A program made the position numbers and the translations under genes. Positions 8,728-16,436 of a stretch of DNA of 64,000 nt are shown piece after piece. The notes below the pieces were generated by a model. It saw only the letters and a list, made by a program, of their open reading frames with translations. It made no database searches and had not been told where the DNA came from. This DNA is from Caulobacter mirabilis (GTDB lineage Bacteria; Pseudomonadota; Alphaproteobacteria; Caulobacterales; Caulobacteraceae): NCBI RefSeq assembly GCF_002749615.1, contig NZ_CP024201.1, forward strand, positions 1 through 64,000. The letters are read 5' to 3'. Each line of letters begins with the position of its first letter. Position 1 is the first letter of the stretch.

Positions 8728-9711
8728 TTACAGGTCGGGGCGAATGATCGCCTTGCCCACCACCTTGCGATCGGCGAGCAGGTCGAAGGCCTCGCGCCAC
8801 TGCTCCAGCGGCAGCTCGGCGTGGACGCGCGGTCGGATCACGCCCTCGTCGGCCATCCGCCAGATGGCGTCCTGGTTCTCCTTGCCCTTGGCTGGGAACT
8901 GACGGCCGTACTCGCCGGCCCGCACCCCGATCACCGAGAACCCCTTGATCAGCGGCATGTTGACCGAAACCGTCGGGATCCGCCCCGAGGTGAAGCCGAT
9001 CACCAGCAGCCGGCCGTCGAAGGCGATGCAGCGCACGCTCTCGTCGAAGACGTCGCCGCCGACCGGATCGTAGATCACATCCGCCCCGGCCCCGCCGGTG
9101 ATCGCCTTGACCTGGTCCTTGAACCCGCCGGTGATGTTGACGACGGCGTCGGGCTGATACTCGTCCGCGACGATCTTCAGCTTCTCGTCGGAGGCCGAGG
9201 CCGCGATCACCCTGGCGCCGAGGGCCTTGGCCATGTCGACGGCCGCCAGCCCGACCCCGCCGGCGGCGCCGTGGACCAACACCCACTCCCCCGGCTGGAC
9301 CCGCGCCCGCCGCACCAGAGCGACGTAGGCGGTCAGGTACGCCGCCCCGTAGGCCGCCGCCTGGGCGAAGCTCAACCGCTGCGGCTTGGGCTTCAACGTG
9401 GAGGCCGACAGGACAGCGTATTCCGCGAAGCCGCCCAGCCGGGCTCCGCCGACGACCGCATCGCCGATCTTCCAGCCGGTCACGCCGTCGCCGACCGCGA
9501 CGATCTCCCCCGCCAGATCCAGACCCGGCGTGAACGGCAGGGGCGGCTTGAACTGGTACTCGCCCTTGGTCATCAGCAGGTCGGGGAAGTTGACGCTGGC
9601 CGCGCGGACCTTGACCAGCACATCGCCGGGGCCGGGCGCGGGCGTCTCGACCTCGCGCACCGAGGTTCCGGCGTAGAACTCGCCCAGACTGTCGACGACC
9701 AGCGCGCGCAT
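8728..9711 (-). CDS. NAD(P)H:quinone oxidoreductase, MDR family
   Basis: Soluble 327-residue medium-chain dehydrogenase/reductase of the zeta-crystallin (quinone oxidoreductase) group. A GroES-like N-terminal domain is followed by the Rossmann fold with GAAGGVG at about 145-151 (NADPH binding). Catalytic-zinc ligands of the alcohol dehydrogenase branch are absent, which fits the zinc-free quinone reductases. Segments PFTPGLDLAGEI and GDAVVGG are typical. It stands alone between the rpmH block and the esterase gene on the same strand. The electron acceptor could be a quinone or an enone. Confidence 0.9.
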   Translation of the reverse strand: MRALVVDSLGEFYAGTSVREVETPAPGPGDVLVKVRAASVNFPDLLMTKGEYQFKPPLPFTPGLDLAGEIVAVGDGVTGWKIGDAVVGGARLGGFAEYAVLSASTLKPKPQRLSFAQAAAYGAAYLTAYVALVRRARVQPGEWVLVHGAAGGVGLAAVDMAKALGARVIAASASDEKLKIVADEYQPDAVVNITGGFKDQVKAITGGAGADVIYDPVGGDVFDESVRCIAFDGRLLVIGFTSGRIPTVSVNMPLIKGFSVIGVRAGEYGRQFPAKGKENQDAIWRMADEGVIRPRVHAELPLEQWREAFDLLADRKVVGKAIIRPDL

Positions 9712-9783
9712 GCTTCCGCTCCCTTGCTCGGAGCCGTGTTAGAGGCTGTTCCGCTGGGGGAGTCACCCCCGTCGGACGGCCGC

Positions 9784-10830
9784 CTACTTCAGCATCCCGT
9801 CATAGGCCTGGCGCACGAACCCCGCGATCTCGCGGCAGGCCACGTCGGCGCACGGAATGGCCCCCGTGAAGGCCGTGAAGCCGTGCGCCATGCCGTCGTA
9901 GCAGCGGTAGATCACCGGCACCCCGGCGTCCTTGAGCCGCTTGGCGTAGCACTCCCCCTGGTCGACCAGCGGATCGAAGCCCGCGGTGATGATCACGGCC
10001 GGCGCCAAGCCGGCCAGGTCCGCGGTCTTGATCGGCGACAGGCGCGGATCGGCGGGATCGGCGTCGGGACCCATGTAGTGGCCCATGAACCAGTTCATGG
10101 TGTCGCGGGACAACGGGTAGCTGTCGCCGTAGGTGGTCATGGACTGGGTCTCGCTGGCCACATCCACCGCGGGATAGATCAGCAGCTGCAGAGCCGGCTG
10201 AGCCTCGCCGAGGCGTTTCAACTCCTGGGCCACGATGGCCGAGAAGTTGCCGCCCATGGAGTCGCCGCCGATGGCCGCGACGCCAGGCGCGGCGCCGAAC
10301 CGCGCGGCGTTGTCGCGTCCCCAGCGATACGCGGCGAGCACATCCTCGAGGCCGGCGGGGAATCGATGCTCCGGCGCCAGGCGATAGTCGACCGACAGCA
10401 CCGCCGTACGCGCGATCCGGGCCAGGATCTGACAGAAGACGTCGCTGGTCTCCAGGTCGCCGATCACGCCGCCGCCGAAGTGGGCGTAGACGATCAGGGG
10501 CGCTGCGCTGTCCTGCTCCGCCGGTCGATAGGCGCGCAGCCTCACCAACCCGCCAGGGCCGTCGAAGCTGAGGTTCTCCATCCGGACGCCGGGCTCGGGC
10601 TTGCCGGCCATCAGGACCAGCCCGCCCGCGCTGGCGGCCCGCGCTTCCTCCGGCGACAGCGACGACATCGCGGGCATCCGCTTGGCGCCGGCGGCCAGGA
10701 ACTGGAAGCGGGGGTCCAGCGTGCGCCCGCCCTGATAGACCACGCCGCCGCCGGACAGGGCCCGCAGCACCGGGGTCGGGAGGGACAGAAGGACGCTCAG
10801 GATCGTCTTCTGGACTGCGGGGTCAGCCAC
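9784..10830 (-). CDS. Alpha/beta hydrolase of the hormone-sensitive lipase (HSL) family
   Basis: Esterase of 348 residues. The oxyanion motif is HFGGG, a variant of HGGG with Phe inserted after His; the nucleophile is Ser in GDSMGG; the acid is Asp in DPLVDQGECYAKRL and the catalytic His is in AHGFTAF near the C-terminus. This is the full triad of the HSL/GDxxG class acting on short acyl esters. The start is GTG with GGAGG upstream. It lies 12 bases downstream of a TetR gene on the same strand and is probably co-transcribed and controlled by it. Confidence 0.9.
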   Translation of the reverse strand: MADPAVQKTILSVLLSLPTPVLRALSGGGVVYQGGRTLDPRFQFLAAGAKRMPAMSSLSPEEARAASAGGLVLMAGKPEPGVRMENLSFDGPGGLVRLRAYRPAEQDSAAPLIVYAHFGGGVIGDLETSDVFCQILARIARTAVLSVDYRLAPEHRFPAGLEDVLAAYRWGRDNAARFGAAPGVAAIGGDSMGGNFSAIVAQELKRLGEAQPALQLLIYPAVDVASETQSMTTYGDSYPLSRDTMNWFMGHYMGPDADPADPRLSPIKTADLAGLAPAVIITAGFDPLVDQGECYAKRLKDAGVPVIYRCYDGMAHGFTAFTGAIPCADVACREIAGFVRQAYDGMLK

Positions 10831-10842
10831 CGGTCGCCTCCG

Positions 10843-11466
10843 TCACGGCGCCAGGCGCGGAAGCGCCGGTATGCCGCCGAGGATCAGCTTGACCGCGAAG
10901 TCGGTGGCGCCGACCGTATCGATGGGACGGCGTTCCATCATCTTGTCCCCGACCTCGCGCGCGACGGCGATGCAGGCGGCGGACAGGTAGTCGGCGTCGA
11001 CCCGAGGGGCGCCGCCGGCCTCCATCACCTGGGCGAAGGCCCCGCGGACCTCCAGGAACACCCGTTCTATCTCCGGCGTCTTGACGCGCACATGCGGATG
11101 CCGCTCGCCGGGCGGGCGGCCCGCCAGCCAGTTCTCATGCTCGTCGGCCATGAAGTCGAAATAGGCCTGGATCGCCGCGCGCAGGTAGCCCTCGAAGGTG
11201 TTCGAGGCCTCCCAGCAAGCCCGCAGGATCGGCCGGAAGCGGGCCGCGCCGTCGTCGGCCAACGCCTCGAACACTTCCTCGCGTGAGCGGAAGTAGTTGT
11301 AGAAGGTGCCCGACGCGAGGCCGGTCCGACGGATGATGTCGCGAACGGTCGCGGCTTCGTATCCGAGCTCGGCGAAAACCTCGCGAGCGGCGTCAAGAAT
11401 GGCCCGTCGGTTCGCGACCTTGGTCTGCTCGCGCTTGCCGGGTGCTAGGAGGGCGGCGTCACTCAT
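10843..11466 (-). CDS. TetR/AcrR family transcriptional regulator
   Basis: Repressor-type protein of 207 residues. The N-terminal HTH (about residues 15-62) includes AAREVFAELGYEAATVRDIIRRTGLASGTFYNYF in short, with the recognition-helix region TGLASGTFYNYFRS. The C-terminal helical domain should bind a ligand. It precedes the HSL esterase in the same direction, so the pair likely forms an autoregulated unit responding to a hydrophobic or ester compound. The C-terminal phrase VAREVGDKMMERRPID is seen in TetR members next to lipid-metabolism genes. Confidence 0.9.
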   Translation of the reverse strand: MSDAALLAPGKREQTKVANRRAILDAAREVFAELGYEAATVRDIIRRTGLASGTFYNYFRSREEVFEALADDGAARFRPILRACWEASNTFEGYLRAAIQAYFDFMADEHENWLAGRPPGERHPHVRVKTPEIERVFLEVRGAFAQVMEAGGAPRVDADYLSAACIAVAREVGDKMMERRPIDTVGATDFAVKLILGGIPALPRLAP

Positions 11467-11524
11467 CGGCGGTACGCTAACAGGTCTCGCGCACCGCCGA
11501 AAAGAGCGACGTTATGTCCGACCG

Positions 11525-12502
11525 CTAGCGGTCGCGCCCTTCGTAGCGCAGGGACGAGATCGCCTGGCCCAGTCCCATGCGATCCAAGTCGCGGACATCG
11601 CGATCCACCGAGATGCATTGGCCGCGATAGTTCGCATCCTGACAGATCAGCCAGCTGCCCTGGACCCGGAGGCTGAGCGCCCGGTCGTTATATTCGCGCG
11701 GCAGGTTGGTGTAGTCCTGATCGATGGTGATCGAACGGCCGGAGAAGTTGGGTCCCTCGTAGAGGGTGATGGTCGGCTGGCGCCAGCCGCCGCCCGGCGG
11801 GCGCCCTCCGCCGCCGCCGTTCCAGCCGCCGCCGCCACCGCCACCGCCACCGTAGGAGTCGGTGTTGCGGGCCGAGCTGATCGTGCGATCCATGCCCCAC
11901 GAGCGCAGATCCGAGACGTCGCGATCGATGTCGACGCAGCGGCCGCCGTAATCGCTGTTTTCGCAGAGCCTCCAGCTGCCGCGGATCCGCACGCTCATGG
12001 CGCGGTCGTTGTACTCGCGCGGCAGGTTCGAGATGTTCTGGTCGGAATAGTAGGACCGGCCGGTGAAGTTCGGGCCTTCGTAGAAGGTGATGCTGGGCTG
12101 GCGCGAACCGCCGCCCCAGCCGCCGCCCGGCGGACGACCGCCGCCGCCGTTCCAGCCGCCGCCGCCACCGCCGTAGGAGTCGGTGTTGCGCATGGAGCTG
12201 ATCGTACGATCCATGCCCCAGGACCGCAGATCCGAGACGTCGCGGTCGATGTCGACGCAGCGGCCGCCGTAGTTGCTGTTCTCGCAGATCTTCCAGCTGC
12301 CGACGATCCGCACGCTCATCGCGCGGTCGTTGTACTCGCGCGGCAGGTTCGAAATGTCCTGGTCGGCCGTGAACGAGCGGCCCGTGAAATTGGGGCCTTC
12401 ATAGAGGGTGATCCGCTCCCGGCCGCTCGGTTGGGCCTCCGCGGCGCCGGCGACCGCCAGGGCGATGGCGGCCGCTCCCAGGATGATTCGATGGTTGCTC
12501 AT
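11525..12502 (-). CDS. Secreted protein with three beta/gamma-crystallin-type units
   Basis: Protein of 325 residues with a signal peptide ending at AEA near residue 23. Three nearly identical units start at residues 31, 138 and 245, an exact 107-residue period. Each contains YEGPNF(T/S)GRS, NLPREYNDRA and a C..(N/D)Y.G.C pair that looks like an intradomain cysteine pair, matching beta/gamma-crystallin Greek-key motifs, which often bind calcium. Gly/Trp/Pro linkers (GGGGGWNGGGGRPPGGGW type) separate the units. The third unit is the most divergent (MGLGQAISSL instead of WGMDRTISS). It stands alone. It is probably a periplasmic or extracellular structural or stress protein. Confidence 0.85.
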   Translation of the reverse strand: MSNHRIILGAAAIALAVAGAAEAQPSGRERITLYEGPNFTGRSFTADQDISNLPREYNDRAMSVRIVGSWKICENSNYGGRCVDIDRDVSDLRSWGMDRTISSMRNTDSYGGGGGGWNGGGGRPPGGGWGGGSRQPSITFYEGPNFTGRSYYSDQNISNLPREYNDRAMSVRIRGSWRLCENSDYGGRCVDIDRDVSDLRSWGMDRTISSARNTDSYGGGGGGGGGWNGGGGGRPPGGGWRQPTITLYEGPNFSGRSITIDQDYTNLPREYNDRALSLRVQGSWLICQDANYRGQCISVDRDVRDLDRMGLGQAISSLRYEGRDR

Positions 12503-12578
12503 GGCCTAGACCTCATTCCTGTGCGCCGAGATAGCGCCGTTCTGCGACGTTTTCGCCGCTGCCCGGGCGCAGATCAAC

Positions 12579-13253
12579 CTAGTGCGCCTGAATGGCTTCT
12601 GAACGGCGCTTCGACACCCCGCGTTGCTCGAGACGCCAGCGCAGCACGTCCAAACGATCCTGTCCAAAGAACGGTTCCCCGTCGAAGACCATGGTCGGAA
12701 CCCCCCAGTGACCCGCGCTCTCCAGCGCCTGCTGATTGGCGGCGATCTGGGCGTCCAGCCGGTCGGCTTCGGACGCCGCCGCCCGCTCCAACGCCCCCGG
12801 GTCCAGGCCCGCCCGCTCGGCCGCCCTGGCGAGGTGATCGCCCAGATGCCAGTCGTCGACGGCGCCCGACCAGATCACCGCTCCAACCTCGGCGACGTAC
12901 TCCAGTCCGCGCCCCGCCTCCGCCGCCGCCTGGCCAAGGCGCGTCAGGCGATGGATGTAGGGCTGATCGGCCGGCACCTCGCCGCTGGCGATGTCCATGA
13001 CGATCGGATCGGGACGAGGCCAGCGGATCGGCACGCCCTGCATCTGGCCCAGCCGATAGATGTCCCGCGCCAGGTAAGGCGGCCAGAGCGGGTTCACCCG
13101 CTTGAAGAAGCCGTCGATCCGCACGGCGATCGGCAGCACCGGCCGCACCACGATCTGCAGGTCGAAATCCTCGCGCAGCCGGACCAGCTGCGGCGTCGCC
13201 AGGTAGGAATAGGGGCTGCGGAACGACCAGAAGACATCGACGCTCGGAGTCAC
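12579..13253 (-). CDS. 2-hydroxychromene-2-carboxylate isomerase-like (DsbA/GST-kappa fold)
   Basis: Protein of 224 residues with a thioredoxin-like N-terminus, FWSFRSPYSYLA, where the Ser replaces the catalytic Cys of DsbA as in HCCA isomerases and kappa GSTs. The C-terminal part GVPTMVFDGEPFFGQDRLDVL is the typical cis-Pro and substrate-binding region. Members use glutathione to isomerise aromatic breakdown products, though many homologues have other roles. GTG start with GAGAGG upstream. It is divergent from a TetR gene, which may regulate it. Confidence 0.88.
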   Translation of the reverse strand: MTPSVDVFWSFRSPYSYLATPQLVRLREDFDLQIVVRPVLPIAVRIDGFFKRVNPLWPPYLARDIYRLGQMQGVPIRWPRPDPIVMDIASGEVPADQPYIHRLTRLGQAAAEAGRGLEYVAEVGAVIWSGAVDDWHLGDHLARAAERAGLDPGALERAAASEADRLDAQIAANQQALESAGHWGVPTMVFDGEPFFGQDRLDVLRWRLEQRGVSKRRSEAIQAH

Positions 13254-13276
13254 GGCATTTCCTCTCGTTGGTTACC

Positions 13277-13294
13277 CGTGAGTATATAGCTACG
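13277..13294. promoter_or_regulatory. Possible TetR operator in divergent promoter region
   Basis: An imperfect 18-base palindrome, CGTNNNTATATANNNACG, lies in the 72-base gap between the isomerase gene and the divergent TetR gene. TetR regulators commonly bind such sites, and TATATA could also serve as a -10 element. Support is only positional and by symmetry. Confidence 0.3.
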
Positions 13295-13325
13295 CTCGCC
13301 GACGCGAAGCAGGAGATTGCGTACC

Positions 13326-13961
13326 GTGACCGCAGCGCAGACCAGACCAACCACTCGTGGCGAACGCGCCCGAGCCCGCCCGCGCGAGATTCTGGCCGCC
13401 GCGCGCGAGCTGTTCGCCCGCAAAGGTTTCGAGACCGCGCGCATGGACGAGGTCGCGGCGGCGGTAGGCGTCACCAAGCCGGCCGTCTATCGCTACTTCC
13501 CCAGCAAGGACCGGCTGATCGAGGCGCTTCTGGAGGAGGACCTGGCCGAACCCGCACGGGCGGTGGTGCGCTGGGTCGACGAGCATCCGGGGCCCATCTC
13601 GGACATGGTCGCCGGCTTCTCCGAACGGGTCGAGCAGCTTCAGTCCACCGGCCTGACGCGCCGCTACCTGATGCTGGCGATGGACGAGGCCGGCCGCCGG
13701 CCGGAGATCGCCGGCTTCATCCGGCGCGAGGTGCTGGCGCCCGGACTGGTCGCCCTGGCGCGGGCGTTCGAGCGGGCGATGACGCGTGGCGAACTGGCGG
13801 CCGGCAACGATCCCCTGCTGATGGCCCGGCTGTTCTACGCCCCGTTCCTGCAGACCTCGCTGGGCGCGGTCGGCTACGCCCTGCCCATGGATGACGCGGT
13901 GGAGCGCGGCCATTATCGCGCCTTCCACGTTGCGGCCTTCCTGCGCGCGTTCGCGCCCTAG
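13326..13961 (+). CDS. TetR/AcrR family transcriptional regulator
   Basis: Regulator of 211 residues. The HTH spans about 20-65 (EILAAARELFARKGFE, then AAVGVTKPAVYRYF). I chose GTG 13326, ten bases after AGGAG; the in-frame TTG at 13317 is only one base from that ribosome site. The C-terminal domain resembles the TetR_C group that ends with TSLGAVGYALP. It is divergent from the HCCA-isomerase-like gene and convergent with the FMO gene, with which it shares a CTAG stop palindrome. Confidence 0.9.
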   Translation: MTAAQTRPTTRGERARARPREILAAARELFARKGFETARMDEVAAAVGVTKPAVYRYFPSKDRLIEALLEEDLAEPARAVVRWVDEHPGPISDMVAGFSERVEQLQSTGLTRRYLMLAMDEAGRRPEIAGFIRREVLAPGLVALARAFERAMTRGELAAGNDPLLMARLFYAPFLQTSLGAVGYALPMDDAVERGHYRAFHVAAFLRAFAP

Positions 13962-15325
13962 GCCTTCACCGTCTCCGCACGCGCCGGCACGGGCAGGCGG
14001 TTTCCCGCCGCCGCAGCGCGCCGTCCGCCGCGCTCGATCTCCCTGAGCAGGTCGTGGACGTAGACCCCGAAGTCGACCTGGATCGTGTGGCGCTTGGCCT
14101 TGTAGTAGTGCGCCATATGCGTCTCCTCGTCCTTGGCGATGATCCGCTCCATCTCCGCGTCCGGCGGCGGCATGTAACGGCCGGTGAGGTAGGCGGCGAC
14201 CAGCTTGCTCTGCTGCTCGGCGAAGTTCACCAGCGTCGGCAGCGGCTGGGCCAGGGCCATGTAGAACAGGTTCGGCGCCCCCGGCTTCATCATCCGCTTG
14301 AAGAGCGGCAGCCGATGATCGGCGTCCGGCAGCAGGTTCGGGTCGTCGAAGAACGGGAAGCGCATGTCGTAGCCGGTGGCGAAGACGATAGCGTCGACAT
14401 CCTCGACGCTGTCGTCGGCGAAGCGGACCTTTCGCCCCTCCAGAGCCTTGATCGCCGGCTTGAACTTCACGTCGCCGCAGCCGGCCCGGGTCAGGAATTC
14501 TCCGCTGACCGAGGGGTGGGCTTCCAGCGGCTCGTGGTCCGGCTTGGGAAGCCCGTAGTCCTCCATGGCCCCCAACGTCCGCTTGATCATCTTCCGGGCC
14601 AGACTCAGGCCCAGCTTGCGCGGCATCCAGTGCGGCATAGCGGTTTTATCGGCCGGCTTGCCGTTGATGTACTTGGGCAGCACCCAGACCCCGCGGCGCG
14701 CTGAGACCCAGAGGGTCTTGGCGATCGGCCGCTGTGACAGCTCGCTGGCGATGTCCATCGCCGAGTTGCCCATGCCGACGACCACGACGTTCTTGCCTCG
14801 CATGTCGATGGGATCGAAGGGGTCGCAGTAGGCGTGGCTATGGAACGCCGGCCCGTCGAACTCGCCCGGATACTCGGGAATTCGCGGGCTCCAGTGATGG
14901 CCGTTGCAGACGAACAGCACGTCGTACAGCCGGGTCTCCCCCGTCGACAGCGTCACCTCCCACAGCCCGTCGACCTTGCGCCGGGCGCTCTTCACGGCGG
15001 TGTTGAAGGTGATGGTCTCGCGCAGCCCGAAATGCGCGACGTAGTCCTTGAAGTACTGCAGCAGCTGAGCGTGGTGGGGAAAGTCGGGCCAGTCCGCCGG
15101 AACCGGGAAGTCCTCGAAAGCCAGCCGCCATTTGCTGGTGTCGATGTGCAGGCTCTCGTAGCAGGCCGAGAGGCCGTTGGGGTTCTTGTAGTACCAGTTG
15201 CCCCCGATATCGTCGGACATGTCGAAGCAGTCGTACGGGATTCCGTGCTCCTTCAACCGCTTGGCGGTCGTGAACCCGCTGCATCCCGCCCCGATGATGC
15301 AGGCCTTCGGCAGACGCTCGGCCAC
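13958..15325 (-). CDS. Flavin-containing monooxygenase-like NAD(P)H oxygenase
   Basis: Enzyme of 455 residues with two Rossmann folds: FAD site GAGCSG near residue 11 and NADPH site GMGNSAMD near 190. Between them VCNGHHWSPRIP matches the FMO identification motif FxGxxxHxxxY/F in relaxed form, and FATGYD near 315 is the conserved C-terminal ATG motif. It should oxygenate soft nucleophiles or ketones using FAD, NADPH and oxygen. GTG start with AGGGAGG upstream. It overlaps the TetR gene tail to tail by four bases. Confidence 0.9.
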   Translation of the reverse strand: MAERLPKACIIGAGCSGFTTAKRLKEHGIPYDCFDMSDDIGGNWYYKNPNGLSACYESLHIDTSKWRLAFEDFPVPADWPDFPHHAQLLQYFKDYVAHFGLRETITFNTAVKSARRKVDGLWEVTLSTGETRLYDVLFVCNGHHWSPRIPEYPGEFDGPAFHSHAYCDPFDPIDMRGKNVVVVGMGNSAMDIASELSQRPIAKTLWVSARRGVWVLPKYINGKPADKTAMPHWMPRKLGLSLARKMIKRTLGAMEDYGLPKPDHEPLEAHPSVSGEFLTRAGCGDVKFKPAIKALEGRKVRFADDSVEDVDAIVFATGYDMRFPFFDDPNLLPDADHRLPLFKRMMKPGAPNLFYMALAQPLPTLVNFAEQQSKLVAAYLTGRYMPPPDAEMERIIAKDEETHMAHYYKAKRHTIQVDFGVYVHDLLREIERGGRRAAAAGNRLPVPARAETVKA

Positions 15326-15411
15326 TGCGGACCCTCCCTGTCGGCGTCGTGACGTATCGCCTTTCAGAGAGGGTGTTCGTGGTTTCCGCGGGCGTCAACG
15401 GTGACGCCGGG

Positions 15412-15753
15412 TCAGCCGCCGCAGCGGGCCTGGCACTTCACCCAGATCGGCGAACAGGTCGCCTCGTCCTCGGCCGAGAGGCAGAAGTAGTAATCGCGGG
15501 CGCAGGTCTTGCGGCACTGCCCGCCCTCGGCCGGAAGCGGGCTGGAGGCCGGACGCACCGGCGGCGGCGCCGGGACCAGGGCGGACAGGTCGCCGCGGGG
15601 TCGAGGCGCGTCCTGCGACGCCCCGCCCGCGACGCCCCGCAGACCGGCCGGGGCGGCTTCAGGCTTCACGATCTGGATCTTGCCGCGCAGCTGAGCCGAA
15701 GCCGGCGTCGCCAGCGCGCCGGCAAGGATCAGGACAAGGGCCGCGGTCCGCAT
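15412..15753 (-). CDS. Small secreted Cys-rich protein
   Basis: A 113-residue protein starting at ATG 15753, where a signal peptide begins (RTAALVLILAGALATPASA, cleavage after ASA). The mature chain has a Pro/Ala-rich stretch, then a C-terminal block of six cysteines: CRKTCARDYYFC, then C, C and C in ATCSPIWVKCQARCGG. The even number and regular spacing suggest three disulfides in the periplasm. I do not recognise the family. An in-frame upstream extension is unlikely because it lacks a signal. A consensus CtrA box lies 24 bases upstream, but its polarity favours the opposite gene. Confidence 0.7.
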   Translation of the reverse strand: MRTAALVLILAGALATPASAQLRGKIQIVKPEAAPAGLRGVAGGASQDAPRPRGDLSALVPAPPPVRPASSPLPAEGGQCRKTCARDYYFCLSAEDEATCSPIWVKCQARCGG

Positions 15754-15776
15754 GGCCCGACCATCTCGCTTGCAGG

Positions 15777-15795
15777 TTAACGCCCCATTAACCAT
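15777..15795 (+). promoter_or_regulatory. Consensus CtrA box and candidate promoter of the lysozyme gene
   Basis: TTAA-N7-TTAACCAT is found exactly here, the full consensus for the alphaproteobacterial cell-cycle regulator CtrA. Read on the plus strand, TTAACC at 15788-15793 can serve as -35, followed 17 bases later by TATTGC at 15811-15816 as -10. Transcription would then begin near 15823, about 45 bases before the lysozyme start. The site also lies upstream of the divergent Cys-rich gene. Confidence 0.6.
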
Positions 15796-15867
15796 AGATT
15801 GCATCCAGGGTATTGCGAGATGAGGAATATATTCCCATTTTCGCATCTAGCCGCTTTGGAGGATGCG

Positions 15868-16395
15868 ATGAATGAGATGAAGATGTCCCGCGAGGGCGCC
15901 CTGGAGCTGATCGGCCACGAGGCCGTCGTCCTGACCCGCTATCTGGACAGCAAGGGAATCTGGACCATCGGCGTCGGCCATACCGCCGCCGCGGGCAAGC
16001 CGGACCCGAAGACCTATCCCGGCGCAATGGCGTTGGAGGAAGCGATCGAGCTGTTCCGGCGAGATCTGGTCCGTTACGAGGACGGCGTGAACACGGCGGT
16101 CACGGCCAAGGTCTCGCAGACCGAGTTCGACGCCCTTGTCTCGTTCCATTTCAATACCGGCGCGATCGCCAGAGCCGCCCTGACCGTCTCGATCAATCGG
16201 GGCGACAAGACCACCGCGGCCGAGCAGTTCATGAGCTGGCGCCGGCCGCCGGAGATCGTCGGCCGCCGGGCCAAGGAGCAGAAGCTGTTCCGCGATGGGA
16301 TCTATTCCAACGGCGGCAAGGCCCGACTTCTGCCGGCCTCGGCCGACGGCAAGGTCCAGTGGGGCGCCGGGCGAACGGTTTCGCTGGAGCTCTAG
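15868..16395 (+). CDS. T4-type lysozyme (GH24 muramidase/endolysin-like)
   Basis: A 175-residue peptidoglycan muramidase. Glu18, Asp27 and Thr33 have exactly the 9- and 6-residue spacing of T4 lysozyme Glu11-Asp20-Thr26, in the context WTIGVGHT. ATG 15868 is favoured by GGAGG five bases upstream. There is no signal peptide, so export would need a holin, a Sec-independent route or lysis. No phage genes adjoin, so it is a lone domesticated or gene-transfer-agent-type endolysin or a prophage relic. SFHFNTGAI and RR..E.KLF in the C-terminal half also match GH24. Confidence 0.88.
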   Translation: MNEMKMSREGALELIGHEAVVLTRYLDSKGIWTIGVGHTAAAGKPDPKTYPGAMALEEAIELFRRDLVRYEDGVNTAVTAKVSQTEFDALVSFHFNTGAIARAALTVSINRGDKTTAAEQFMSWRRPPEIVGRRAKEQKLFRDGIYSNGGKARLLPASADGKVQWGAGRTVSLEL

Positions 16396-16436
16396 GGTAG
16401 AGCGGAGCCGCCGGCCCGGATCCCGTCCGCCATCCG

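Noticed and set aside
15868..16395. Prophage remnant around the lysozyme
   Set aside because: No integrase, holin, terminase, tail or attachment repeats are seen near it.
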